Notes: a model not told the origin generated them from the letters alone. Shown: positions 16,921 through 24,891, counted from the first letter of the stretch. The stretch is 47,720 nucleotides of DNA from Acetobacteraceae bacterium (GCA_030041255.1 JASHOF010000167.1:1-47720), one strand, 5' to 3'. Numbers and translations: made by a program.

Positions 16921-19815
16921 ATGCGCCTCAGCCATCCAGCTTTCAAAGAGGCCGGCCGCCCGATCAGTTTCCGCTTCGATGACCAGGAGATTTCTGCCCT
17001 GGAGGGCGAGACCGTTGGCGCCGCACTCTCGGCGGCCGGCCATCTTGCGTTCCGGTGCACGCGCTCGGGCAATCCGCGCGGGCTTCATTGCGGTATCGGC
17101 GCCTGCTTCGACTGCCTTGTCACGATCGACGGAAGAGCCGGAGAGCGCGCCTGTCTTGTCGCGGCCCGGGACGGGATGGAAGTGAGCAGCGCATTCCCGG
17201 GACATTTCGCGCCGCTTGCAACAGCCCCGGCCGCCGCCGAGCCGGCAGAGGAGCGCCCGGACATTCTCGTCATCGGCGCCGGCCCGGCCGGTCTTTCGGC
17301 CGCCACTGCAGCCCGCGAGGCGGGTGCAGGGGTGATCGTGCTCGACGAGCGGGAAAAGCCTGGCGGGCAATATTTCAAGCCGCTGGCTGCAAGCCATGTT
17401 GCCCGTGCTCCGGATGCGCAGTTTCGCGAGGGAGATTCGCTCCGCGCCGCCGCGGCGGCGACCGGTGTGGCGATCGCGAGCGGCGCCTTCGCCTGGGGTG
17501 CTTTTGCAGCGGACGAAATCGCGGCCCTCGTCGGCGAGCGGGAAGTCGTTTTCCGTCCGCGCCGCCTGATCCTGGCACCTGGTGCGCACGAACGCCCGAT
17601 GCCTTTGCCAGGCTGGACTTTGCCCGGCGTCATCACCACGGGCGCCTTGCAGAATCTCGCCCGTGCGCAGCGCGTATGCCCGGCCGAGCCGGTGCTGATC
17701 GGTGGCAACGGTCCGCTCAATTTCCAGCTTGCGGCGGAGCTTCTTGCTTCCGGCGTCAAGCTCGCCGGCGTGGTCGAGGCCGCTCCGCGCCCCGGCCGGG
17801 CGCAACTTGCCGAGCTTTTCGCCCTCGCCCGCACCGGGCCGGGGCTGATCAGGCAGGGTATCGCGCAGCTTCTGGAATTGAGACGGGCTGGCGTTGCGGT
17901 GTTCTGGGGCAGCGAAATCATCGCGATCGAAGGAACGAAGCGCGCCGAAGCGGTGCGGATCACGACCCCTTCCGGCGAGCGTCGCCTCGAGGTGGGTCTC
18001 GTTGCGCTCAATGCGGGATTTCAGCCGGAAACGGTGCTCGCCCGAGCGCTCGGCGCCGAGCATCGCTTCGTCGATGTGGGGCTCGGCCATCTGGCAACCG
18101 TGACCGACGAAGAGGGCCGGACCAGCCTTTCCTCCGTTTTTGCCGCCGGCGACGGGGCGGCTTTCGGCGGCGCACGCATCGCGCTTGCACGCGGGCGGCT
18201 GGCCGGCCTGGCCGCCGCGCGGGATCTTGGCTTCCCGGCCCGTGACGATGCCGCCGCGCGCCGCAACCTCGCCCGTGCCGCTTCGTTCCAGCGGGCACTG
18301 TGGCGCCTGTTCGCTCCGCCGCAATTCGATTCCGGGCGGCTGGATGACGCAACGATCGTCTGCCGCTGCGAGGAGGTCAGCGCCGGGCGCCTGCGCGTGG
18401 AGATGGCGCGGGGATTTCGTTCCCTGGCCGCCCTCAAGCGGGCGACGCGCGTGGGTATGGGGCCGTGCCAGGGCCGCTTCTGCGCGGCGACGATTGCCCG
18501 GCTTTGCCCCGGGCCGCCCGAACCATTCTCGTTCGCTGCGCCGCGCCCGCCCGTCCGCCCGGTGCCGATGGCGCCGCTGATGTTCGATGGCCCGGAATTC
18601 GAGGCCGCGCATATCCCGGCCCCGACAGTGCCCGTCCGCCGCACGCGCGCGCGCCCGGCGGCTTCGGATGGCACGCTCCGCCCTGCCGATGTGCTGGTCA
18701 TCGGTGGCGGCATTGTCGGGTTGGCCACCGCCTTCTACCTCGCGAGCGAAGGAATCGACGTGCTGGTGGCGGAGCGCGACGATTTTGCAATGACCGCCAG
18801 CACCGCCAATGCCGGAAGCCTGCATATCCAGCTTCTGGCCTATGATTTTTCGGAATCGGGCCCCGCTGACGGCGGCCCGGCCGCCGCCACTCTCCCGCTT
18901 GGCCCGGAGAGCATCGCGCTCTGGGGGCAGATTGCCGCCGCGGCCGGCGAGAATCTCGGCATCGTGACCGCCGGCGGGCTGATGGTGGCCGAGGATGAGG
19001 GAGGCATGCTCTGGCTTGCCGCCAAGGTCGCGATGGAGAACCGTTACGGCATCGCAAGCCGGCTGATCGGAGCGAATGAACTCCGCGTGCTCGCTCCTTC
19101 GCTCGCGCCGGGACTGCTCGGTGCGGATTTCTGCCCCGGGGAAGGCTATGGCGATCCGCTGCGCGGCAGCGCGGCGCTCCGGAGGCTTGCCGAAGCCGCG
19201 GGTGCGCGGCTTGTGCCGGCGGCCGAAGTGCAGGCTCTCTCTCGCGATGGCAACGCGTGGCTCGCCCAATCGACGCTGGGCCCGATCCGTGCCGGCAGAG
19301 TGGTGAATGCCGCCGGGCCTTACGGGCGGGCGATCGGCGCATTGGCCGGCCTCGAAGTTCCTGTCACCGGCACTGTCCAGCAGGTGATCGTGACCACTCC
19401 CGCCCCACCGCTGCTCGGTCACCTCGTGCTGATGGCGAAGCGGCATCTCTCGCTCAAGCAGCAGGCAAGCGGTGGCATCCTGGTCGGCGGTGGCTGGTTC
19501 GGAGATTACGATCCGGCAACGGGTGCGACGCGCAACCTCCGGCGCAACCTCGAGGCCAACTTCGCCGTGGCGGGCCGGGCGCTGCCGTTGCTTGCCGGCC
19601 TCAGGGCCGTTCGCGCCTGGACCGGCATGGCGCCCGAGATCGATGCCGCCCCCATTCTTGGTGAAGCGCCGGGCCACCCGGGTTTTTTCAACGCGCTGGC
19701 CGCCAATGCCTACACGCTCGGCCCAATCCTCGGTCGGCTGACGGCGGATGCAATCCGCACCGGCCGCCCGGTGGCGCCTGCCTTCACGCTCGATCGCCTT
19801 GCGGCGCGCGTCTGA
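16921..19815 (+). CDS. Three-part fusion: 2Fe-2S / FAD-pyridine nucleotide / FAD amine oxidoreductase (HcnABC-, LhpBEF-like)
   Basis: The 964-residue protein joins three units in order. Residues 1-95 are an HcnA-like 2Fe-2S domain with ligands C57, C62, C65 and C78 (GLHCGIGACFDCLVTIDG). Residues 113-535 are an HcnB/OoxA-like flavoprotein with GAGPAG at 119-124, LAPGAHERPMPLPGW, a GDG flavin motif, and a BFD-type 2Fe-2S end with C481, C483, C516 and C521 (CRCEE; GPCQGRFC). From about 588 a DAO-type flavoprotein like HcnC/OoxB begins (VLVIGGGIVGLATAFYLASE). In hydrogen cyanide synthase, opine oxidases and D-hydroxyproline dehydrogenase these are separate subunits. The substrate is unknown. The divergent Liv transporter suggests an imported amino compound. 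Confidence 0.85.
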   Translation: MRLSHPAFKEAGRPISFRFDDQEISALEGETVGAALSAAGHLAFRCTRSGNPRGLHCGIGACFDCLVTIDGRAGERACLVAARDGMEVSSAFPGHFAPLATAPAAAEPAEERPDILVIGAGPAGLSAATAAREAGAGVIVLDEREKPGGQYFKPLAASHVARAPDAQFREGDSLRAAAAATGVAIASGAFAWGAFAADEIAALVGEREVVFRPRRLILAPGAHERPMPLPGWTLPGVITTGALQNLARAQRVCPAEPVLIGGNGPLNFQLAAELLASGVKLAGVVEAAPRPGRAQLAELFALARTGPGLIRQGIAQLLELRRAGVAVFWGSEIIAIEGTKRAEAVRITTPSGERRLEVGLVALNAGFQPETVLARALGAEHRFVDVGLGHLATVTDEEGRTSLSSVFAAGDGAAFGGARIALARGRLAGLAAARDLGFPARDDAAARRNLARAASFQRALWRLFAPPQFDSGRLDDATIVCRCEEVSAGRLRVEMARGFRSLAALKRATRVGMGPCQGRFCAATIARLCPGPPEPFSFAAPRPPVRPVPMAPLMFDGPEFEAAHIPAPTVPVRRTRARPAASDGTLRPADVLVIGGGIVGLATAFYLASEGIDVLVAERDDFAMTASTANAGSLHIQLLAYDFSESGPADGGPAAATLPLGPESIALWGQIAAAAGENLGIVTAGGLMVAEDEGGMLWLAAKVAMENRYGIASRLIGANELRVLAPSLAPGLLGADFCPGEGYGDPLRGSAALRRLAEAAGARLVPAAEVQALSRDGNAWLAQSTLGPIRAGRVVNAAGPYGRAIGALAGLEVPVTGTVQQVIVTTPAPPLLGHLVLMAKRHLSLKQQASGGILVGGGWFGDYDPATGATRNLRRNLEANFAVAGRALPLLAGLRAVRAWTGMAPEIDAAPILGEAPGHPGFFNALAANAYTLGPILGRLTADAIRTGRPVAPAFTLDRLAARV

Positions 19816-19880
19816 GCAACCGTGATGGAGCCGCTGGCCGTTGCCCCTTCTCCGCGCGACCAGCGCCAAAGGAGACACGC

Positions 19881-20660
19881 ATGCCGGATGGAGTTGCGGA
19901 GCGCCTGATCGTTGCCCTCGACGTGCCGACCGTGCGGCAAGCAGAGGAACTCGTCCATCGGCTCGATGGCACGGCCTCATTCTTCAAGATCGGGCTTTGG
20001 CTGCTGCTTGCGGAGGGGATCGAACGCCTGGTCGATGGCCTGGTGAGGACGAAGAAGAAGATCTTCCTCGACTGCAAGATGTACGACATCGGCGAGACGG
20101 TGAAGCGCGGTGTCGAACGGGCGCGGGAGAGAGGGGTGAAATTCGTTACCGTCCACGGCGATGCGGAGATCATGCGGGCGGCGGTCATGGGAAAGGGCAA
20201 CTCGGATTATCTCGAGATTCTCGCCGTCACAGTCCTGACCAGCCTCGACGACGCGGCTCTCAAGGAAATGGGTTACGCGCGGACGGTGCAGGAACTCATC
20301 GATCTCAGGGTACGCAGTGCCATCGACTGCGGGTGCGACGGCATCATTGCCTCGCCACTCGATCGTCCGGACGAGATTCGCCAGAGGTTTCGCAGTCCCG
20401 GCTTGCTCGTCGCCACGCCCGGCATCCGGCCTGCCGGCCGCGGCGTCGATGACCACAAGCGGGCGGCTACTCCAGCCGAAGCGATCTTGAACGGCGCTGA
20501 CTACCTGATCGTCGGCCGGCCGATCATCGGCGCTCCCGACCCGGCCACGGCCGCGGAGAGCATCATCACCGAAATGCGCGCTGCGGATGAAAAGCGGCGG
20601 AATGATGCTCACTCTACCAGCGGGCGAGATGCGGCAGTGAAGCGCGAGAGACCAGGGTGA
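19881..20660 (+). CDS. pyrF: Orotidine 5'-phosphate decarboxylase
   Basis: This 259-residue TIM barrel starts LIVALDVPTVRQAEELV and has the catalytic DxKxxD motif in FLDCKMYDIGETV, an upstream Lys in FFKIG and the phosphate-binding end ATPGIRPAG, DDHKRAATPAEAI, ADYLIVGRPI. It makes UMP in pyrimidine synthesis. AAGGAG precedes the ATG. A polar tail of about 25 residues overlaps the 3' end of the convergent nrsF-like gene by 47 bases. Confidence 0.9.
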   Translation: MPDGVAERLIVALDVPTVRQAEELVHRLDGTASFFKIGLWLLLAEGIERLVDGLVRTKKKIFLDCKMYDIGETVKRGVERARERGVKFVTVHGDAEIMRAAVMGKGNSDYLEILAVTVLTSLDDAALKEMGYARTVQELIDLRVRSAIDCGCDGIIASPLDRPDEIRQRFRSPGLLVATPGIRPAGRGVDDHKRAATPAEAILNGADYLIVGRPIIGAPDPATAAESIITEMRAADEKRRNDAHSTSGRDAAVKRERPG

Positions 20661-21255
20661 CGATGCCACAGCCGACGCTGTACCAGACGGCGATGTACAG
20701 CGGATCATTGAAGGGGCAGGCAAAGACAAAGACGAAGGCGCCCCAGGCGGCAGCGGCGATCCCGACAAGCAGTGCCGTGCCGGTCCTGTCGGTCGGCGCC
20801 CCGCGACGCACCAGCACGCCAAGCCCCAGCACGGGAGGGATCGACAGAGCGATCATCTTGCCCGCGCACCGGATGCCATCGGTCAAGTCGATCCTGCGAA
20901 CGATGCTCAGCGTCTCGTCCGGGCCTCTGTCGATGAAAAGACCGGCGGCGAGGCACACCGCGGCCACCGCCAAAACCCAACGAAGGTTACGGCGCGGCGA
21001 ATATGTCGGGCTGAGGGAAAGGATGGCCAGGATACCGCTGATGCCGGCAATCAGTCCGAGGCTCCCAAGTCGCCACCAGAAGGTCGGCTGCTGCATCATC
21101 ATGGGCATGTCCGGTCGCGCCGCCCCCGCCATGAAGAAGACGATGACCTCCAGCGCGCAAATCGATGCCATCACGACGAGATCGATCCAGGCACGCCTCC
21201 GGCGTACGGGCCTCAGCCTCGCCGTGAGCTGATCGACCAGAGATTCATGCGCCAT
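20614..21255 (-). CDS. NrsF family (DUF1109) anti-sigma factor, copy 1
   Basis: This 213-residue integral membrane protein has about six helices, for example LVVMASICALEVIVFFMAG, LGSLGLIAGISGILAILSL and GAFVFVFACPFNDPLYIAVW. The RPDMP motif after helix 1 and the cysteines in IRCAGKM, FACPFND and VGCGIV match NrsF/OsrA, in which paired cysteines sense oxidative or metal stress and release an ECF sigma factor. It has the same length as, and is closely similar to, the copy at 25597-26238. Here no intact sigma gene is adjacent; the gene ends the msr operon, after a repeat element. Confidence 0.85.
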   Translation of the reverse strand: MAHESLVDQLTARLRPVRRRRAWIDLVVMASICALEVIVFFMAGAARPDMPMMMQQPTFWWRLGSLGLIAGISGILAILSLSPTYSPRRNLRWVLAVAAVCLAAGLFIDRGPDETLSIVRRIDLTDGIRCAGKMIALSIPPVLGLGVLVRRGAPTDRTGTALLVGIAAAAWGAFVFVFACPFNDPLYIAVWYSVGCGIVTLVSRASLPHLARW

Positions 21256-21413
21256 CGGCCTGGCCCCGGGCGAACGAAAGTCGTTGCACGACGCCGGCGA
21301 GGCTTTTGCCGAGACCGGTCACATCTGCAGGCAACGAGCGCCGCCAGCCCGCGAGCAACGCGGCGTCATTTGCGGAAGAACGAGCGGAATCCCCTGGTTC
21401 GGCGGACAGCAGA

Positions 21414-21482
21414 ACTGGAATCGCCGGGCGATTCCAGTCAGGCACGTGAATCCGCCCGGCCAGGCAAGGGAGAGCGTGTTCA
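21414..21482. repeat. Dispersed palindromic repeat, copy A
   Basis: A perfect 12-base stem (ACTGGAATCGCC / GGCGATTCCAGT, 21414-21438) is followed by a conserved segment containing GGCACGTGAATCCGC, CGGCCAGGCAAGG and GAGCGTGTTCA. The same order of elements recurs at 44110-44205 in an unrelated intergenic region. Copy A runs into the msrP-like gene, whose TGA stop (21482-21480) lies in the terminal TTCA. The second hairpin seen in copy B is truncated here. Confidence 0.75.
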
Positions 21483-22202
21483 TGACCCGCTGAACCAGTT
21501 GTAGCCTTGCTTTTCCCAGTATCCTCCGCTCCATTGATTGGTGACTTCCATCGCCACGATGGACTTCGGGTTCTTGAAGCCGAGCTTGGTCGGAATGCGC
21601 AGCCTGACCGGCGCCCCGAACGGCGCCGTGAGCGGAGCCCCAAGGAAATCGAGTGCCAGGATCGTCTGCGGATGAAGTGCCGACTCCATGTCGATGCTGG
21701 TGTAGTAGCCGTCGGCGCATTTGAAGGCGACGTAGCGGGCGCGCGTGTCGGCACCCACGGCGCGCAGGAAATGGCGTAGCGGAACGCCGCTCCACTGACC
21801 GATCACCCGCCACCCCTCGACGCAGATCAGGCGGGTGATCTGGCTCTCCTGCGGCAACGCACGGAGCTGGTCGATGCGCCAGGCTCGCCTGTCTCCGATC
21901 AGCCCCCCAAGCTCGAGGCGCCACCCTGCGAGATCGACCTGCGGAGCGCGGGTGATGTCGTAGAAGGCGTTGAACCGTGGCGGCCGGGTAATCTCTGAGG
22001 CTTTGAAGGTTGGCGCGAGCGTGTGCGGGCTGAACAGGACGGCCTGCACCTCGTTGTTCCACCCGGACATCAGGCGCAGGAACTTGTCGGCAAGGTCGGG
22101 GTGCTGAAGGTCGTCGAAGTTGCAGCCGGTCAGCATGGTCAATGCGCCGAAGGCAAGCGCCCGCCCCAGCAATTTGCGGCGCGCGGGATCGAACGTGGTC
22201 AT
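21480..22202 (-). CDS. SUOX-fold molybdopterin oxidoreductase (MsrP/YedY1-like)
   Basis: The 240-residue protein starts at ATG 22202, overlapping the cytochrome b stop in ATGA. A Tat-like lipoprotein leader is visible (RRKLLGRALAFGALTMLTGC), with Cys in lipobox position. The oxidoreductase molybdopterin domain includes TRLICVEGWRVIGQWSGVPL, where the Cys is the molybdenum ligand, FKCADGYYTSIDM, and a GAPVRLRIPTKLGFKNPK end with a WEKQGYNWF tail. Relatives reduce methionine sulfoxide in periplasmic proteins with electrons from a membrane cytochrome. The neighbouring genes fit that job. Confidence 0.87.
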   Translation of the reverse strand: MTTFDPARRKLLGRALAFGALTMLTGCNFDDLQHPDLADKFLRLMSGWNNEVQAVLFSPHTLAPTFKASEITRPPRFNAFYDITRAPQVDLAGWRLELGGLIGDRRAWRIDQLRALPQESQITRLICVEGWRVIGQWSGVPLRHFLRAVGADTRARYVAFKCADGYYTSIDMESALHPQTILALDFLGAPLTAPFGAPVRLRIPTKLGFKNPKSIVAMEVTNQWSGGYWEKQGYNWFSGS

Positions 22203-22867
22203 CGGTGCCACTCCGGGTCGGGAAGACGGCCGCCGGTAATCATCGGCGGAAGCACGCGCGGAACCAGCGCGACGAGCAGGATGTGCACGGCGAGGAACAG
22301 GACGATCCCGGCCATCGCGGTGAAATGCACGACACGGGAAGGGAAGAAGCCGCCGAACAGATCCGATAGCGGCCACAACTGCACAGGCTTCCAGACGGCA
22401 AGGCCGGAGAGCACTGCGAGGATGCCGAGCGCGATGACGCCGAGATAGAGCAGCCGCTGCACCGCGTTATAGACACCCACCTCGTGCGGCAGTTTGAAGC
22501 GGATCGCTGCCCGGGCGTCGCGCCACACGGCGCGCGGAGAGACCGGCCAAAGCTTGTGCCGGAAGTGCCCGCTGGCAAAGCCCCAGAGGAGATAGCCAAG
22601 GCCATTCAGCATCAGCAGCCAGATTGCCGCGAGATGCCACGCGATGGCCGCACCCAGCCATTCCCCGATCGTCGCCCAGCGCGGGAAGAGGATGGGCAGG
22701 AATGGTGAGGCATTGTAGATCTGCCAGCCGCTGCCGATCAGCGTGATGATCGCGAGCGCGTTCAGCCAGTGCATGACGCGGAGTGGCCAGGGGTGGATGA
22801 CCGTGCGTGCCGGTTGCCGCCGCCGCGCTCGAGCACGCAGTGCGGGCGCCATGACGATGCTGTTCAT
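22199..22867 (-). CDS. Cytochrome b561-type membrane subunit (YedZ1-like)
   Basis: The 222-residue protein has four or five membrane segments. His residues sit in HPWPLRVMHWLNALAIITL, AAIAWHLAAIWLLML and SRVVHFTAMAGIVLFLAVHILL, the bis-His haem b pattern of the Ni-hydrogenase/cytochrome b561 group. It differs from the classical MsrQ/YedZ ferric reductase-like family. It should carry quinol electrons to the molybdoenzyme encoded next with a four-base overlap. Confidence 0.85.
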   Translation of the reverse strand: MNSIVMAPALRARARRRQPARTVIHPWPLRVMHWLNALAIITLIGSGWQIYNASPFLPILFPRWATIGEWLGAAIAWHLAAIWLLMLNGLGYLLWGFASGHFRHKLWPVSPRAVWRDARAAIRFKLPHEVGVYNAVQRLLYLGVIALGILAVLSGLAVWKPVQLWPLSDLFGGFFPSRVVHFTAMAGIVLFLAVHILLVALVPRVLPPMITGGRLPDPEWHR

Positions 22868-22876
22868 CGCAACCCC

Positions 22877-23581
22877 CTAGCCGTTCGTCGCGGTGCGAAC
22901 GAGCGTCGGCTGTGGCCGGTAAAATGCGGGAAACAGTTTCGCCAGCGCGGCGACCTTCGGCGCATCGAACAGCGCGACATAGAGGCTGTCCGGGTGCAGC
23001 GTCGCAAAATTCTGGTGATAGGCCTCGGCCGGATAGAACGGCATCGCCTTGGTGAGCTGTGTCACGATGAGCGCATCGAAGGTATGGTCGGTGGTGAGCT
23101 GTCGGATATAGGCGTCAGCGATCCGGCGCTGCCCGGGATTCGCCACCCAGATCGCGCTGCGATACTGCGGGCCGTGATCCGGCCCCTGGTAGTTCAGCTC
23201 GGTCGGGTTGGCGGCGACAGAAACGAAAATGCGCAGCAGCGTTCCGTAGCTGACCACGCTCGGGTCGTAGACGATCTTCAGGGACTCGGCATGATGGGTG
23301 GTGCCGGTGCTGACGATGTCGTAGCGCGCGGTATCCGCGGCACCGCCGGTATAGCCGGAGATCGCCTCCTGCACGCCCTTCACGTGCTGGAAGACATCCT
23401 GCATCCCCCAGAAACAGCCACCGGAGAGGATCGCCGTCGCCGTGCCATGGGTCGGTGCGAGTGGCTCATCCAGCGCCGGTGCCGGTGCCAGCACGACGGG
23501 CTCGGCCGCGGGTGCAGCCGCCACGGCAAAGACCGACAAGGTGCCGACGAGGCAGGCAGAGCAGATCAGCTTACGCATCAT
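22877..23581 (-). CDS. msrA: Exported peptide-methionine (S)-S-oxide reductase MsrA
   Basis: From ATG 23581 the product has 234 residues with a signal peptide (MMRKLICSACLVGTLSVFAVAAAPAAE). The catalytic motif is SGGCFWGMQDVF, followed by GYTGGAADTARYDIV, THHAESLKIVYDP and NYQGPDHGPQYRS. After the leader only the catalytic Cys remains, so it is a one-Cys enzyme needing an outside reductant. The start overlaps the msrB stop by four bases. Confidence 0.93.
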   Translation of the reverse strand: MMRKLICSACLVGTLSVFAVAAAPAAEPVVLAPAPALDEPLAPTHGTATAILSGGCFWGMQDVFQHVKGVQEAISGYTGGAADTARYDIVSTGTTHHAESLKIVYDPSVVSYGTLLRIFVSVAANPTELNYQGPDHGPQYRSAIWVANPGQRRIADAYIRQLTTDHTFDALIVTQLTKAMPFYPAEAYHQNFATLHPDSLYVALFDAPKVAALAKLFPAFYRPQPTLVRTATNG

Positions 23582-24084
23582 GCTTCTCCCGGAGTGAAGG
23601 CCAGCGCTACGCCATTCATGCAGTAGCGGAGTCCTGTCGGTTTCGGTCCATCCGGGAAGACATGGCCGAGATGGCCACCGCATTGACTGCAATGCACCTC
23701 GGTACGCTGCATGCCGAGACTGTCGTCTTCCGAGGTCAGAATCGCGCCAGGCAGGTGATCCCAGAAACTCGGCCAGCCGGTGCCGCTGTCGTACTTGGTC
23801 CGGGATGAGTAGAGCGGCAGGGCACAGCCGGCGCAATTGAAAATGCCTGTCCGTTCCTCGTGCAGGAGGGGCGACGTGAAGGGGGGCTCGGTCCCTGCCT
23901 GCCGGAGCACCTGGTAGGCGGCGGGGCTCAGGAGTTTGCGCCATTCGGCGTCGGAGTGGACGACCCGGTATGGGCGATCGGAAGCGGCGACTGGCGCCGC
24001 GCCGGTGCGGCGCGCCAAGCAGAGCCCCGCCAGGGCCAGCCCGGCGAAAGCGCTTGATGAGGACAAGATGGTACGGCGATTCAT
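23578..24084 (-). CDS. msrB: Exported peptide-methionine (R)-S-oxide reductase MsrB
   Basis: The 168-residue product from ATG 24084 has a twin-arginine-type leader (MNRRTILSSSSAFAGLALAG). The SelR domain shows both zinc CxxC motifs (FNCAGCALPLY; VHCSQCGGHLGHVF) and the catalytic Cys in LRYCMNGVALAF. The usual resolving-Cys position in the GWPSF motif is Thr (SGTGWPSF). It is translationally coupled to msrA. Together they would repair both sulfoxide diastereomers outside the cytoplasm. Confidence 0.93.
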   Translation of the reverse strand: MNRRTILSSSSAFAGLALAGLCLARRTGAAPVAASDRPYRVVHSDAEWRKLLSPAAYQVLRQAGTEPPFTSPLLHEERTGIFNCAGCALPLYSSRTKYDSGTGWPSFWDHLPGAILTSEDDSLGMQRTEVHCSQCGGHLGHVFPDGPKPTGLRYCMNGVALAFTPGEA

Positions 24085-24291
24085 GCCAGGTACTCCTGTT
24101 CCAGTGTCATGAGACCGAAGCCCGTGAACGACGATGTCCTGTGGCCGCGACCGGGTCGCATCGTGCCTTTGGGGTCGGTGGCCCGGCTTGCACCGGACCG
24201 CCTCCCTCGCGATCACGTCCGGCCGGTGCCCCCAGGACGAACCAGGATCTGGTCCTGGCTTGCGAACAGTACGGGCGCCGGTCGCCCGGTG

Positions 24292-24516
24292 TTACTGAGA
24301 GTTCGACATGGCATTGTGGCCCATCGAGCCCGACCCGCTGTCATGGCCCATGCTGTTGCCCGTCGTCTTGTGCTTCATGGGGGAAGTGGACGACGTGGCC
24401 GCATGGCCCATGCTGTTGTTGGACATGCTCGACGAGGTGCTCTGGGCAAACGCCGGAGCCGCGAAGGCGGCGGCGAGAAGGGCGGCGGCGGCGAAGGTCT
24501 GAACGCGGTTCAACAT
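24292..24516 (-). CDS. Small secreted Met/His-rich protein (MrpX-like)
   Basis: This 74-residue protein starts at ATG 24516 after CAGGAG. A clear signal peptide (VQTFAAAALLAAAFAAPAFAQ) is followed by about 50 residues rich in Ser, Asn, Met and His. SMGH occurs three times, plus MKH, and Met makes up roughly one residue in eight. Met-rich secreted peptides act as sacrificial oxidant scavengers (MrpX with YedY1 in Azospira) or bind Cu(I). It is the first gene of the msr operon. The next 207 bases to msrB hold inverted repeats such as CCAGGAC / GTCCTGG. Confidence 0.72.
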   Translation of the reverse strand: MLNRVQTFAAAALLAAAFAAPAFAQSTSSSMSNNSMGHAATSSTSPMKHKTTGNSMGHDSGSGSMGHNAMSNSQ

Positions 24517-24578
24517 GAAAGGCTCCTGCGAGAGTGAGTGACAGACGCGCGACTGCATTCTTCCGCGTCCGGAGCCAT

Positions 24579-24605
24579 ATCCGGGTGGACGGCCTCCGAG
24601 GTTAC
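24579..24605 (-). promoter_or_regulatory. Candidate SigF-type ECF promoter of Met-rich peptide / msr operon
   Basis: On the minus strand GTAACC (24605-24600) is followed after exactly 16 bases by CGGAT (24583-24579), about 60 bases before the peptide gene start. I recall GTAACC-N16-CGAA as the Caulobacter SigF promoter pattern; this differs by one base in the -10. The ECF sigma factor at 25056 is encoded divergently. The match is suggestive, not proven. Confidence 0.5.
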
Positions 24606-24690
24606 AGCAACCAGAGATCATTTCTTTGCCGCCCGGCTGGTTGATAGAGCGAGGGGATGGCGGCCGACCTGTCACCCCGGATCCCAATGC

Positions 24691-24711
24691 GGCGGCCGGA
24701 ACCCGGCCGCC
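24691..24711. other. GC-rich hairpin in divergent intergenic region
   Basis: GGCGGCCGG and CCGGCCGCC form a perfect 9-base stem with a 3-base loop. It lies in the 539-base gap (24517-25055) between the Met-rich peptide and sigma factor genes. Otherwise that gap holds the promoter candidate at 24579-24605 and a possible 49-codon frame at 24892-25041. No T-run follows the hairpin. Confidence 0.3.
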
Positions 24712-24891
24712 GGAGAAACAGAAAGCGGCACCCGGGTTTGGAGTTCGGTCGGTCTGTCTCGCTCGGATTCGGAGCGCAGTTTGAGGAGCGGCAAGAAGTT
24801 TCCAGGGGAGGCCGGGAATTGCCTGTTCCTGTGAGAGCCGGCATTCTGCAACGGGCGCCCTGGAGCCCCGGGCCAGGGGTTGGAGCGGACC

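Noticed and set aside
16513-19980. Minus-strand open frame of more than 1,100 codons
   Set aside because: It lies opposite the 964-residue flavin fusion, has low-complexity Arg/Gly/Ala composition and no motif; it is a GC-rich shadow of the real gene.
21245-21413. Open minus frame ending in ATGA overlap with nrsF copy 1, suspected sigma factor remnant
   Set aside because: The translated sequence (SLPADVTGLGKSLAGVVQRL region) shows no sigma region 4 or other motif; the overlap alone is weak.
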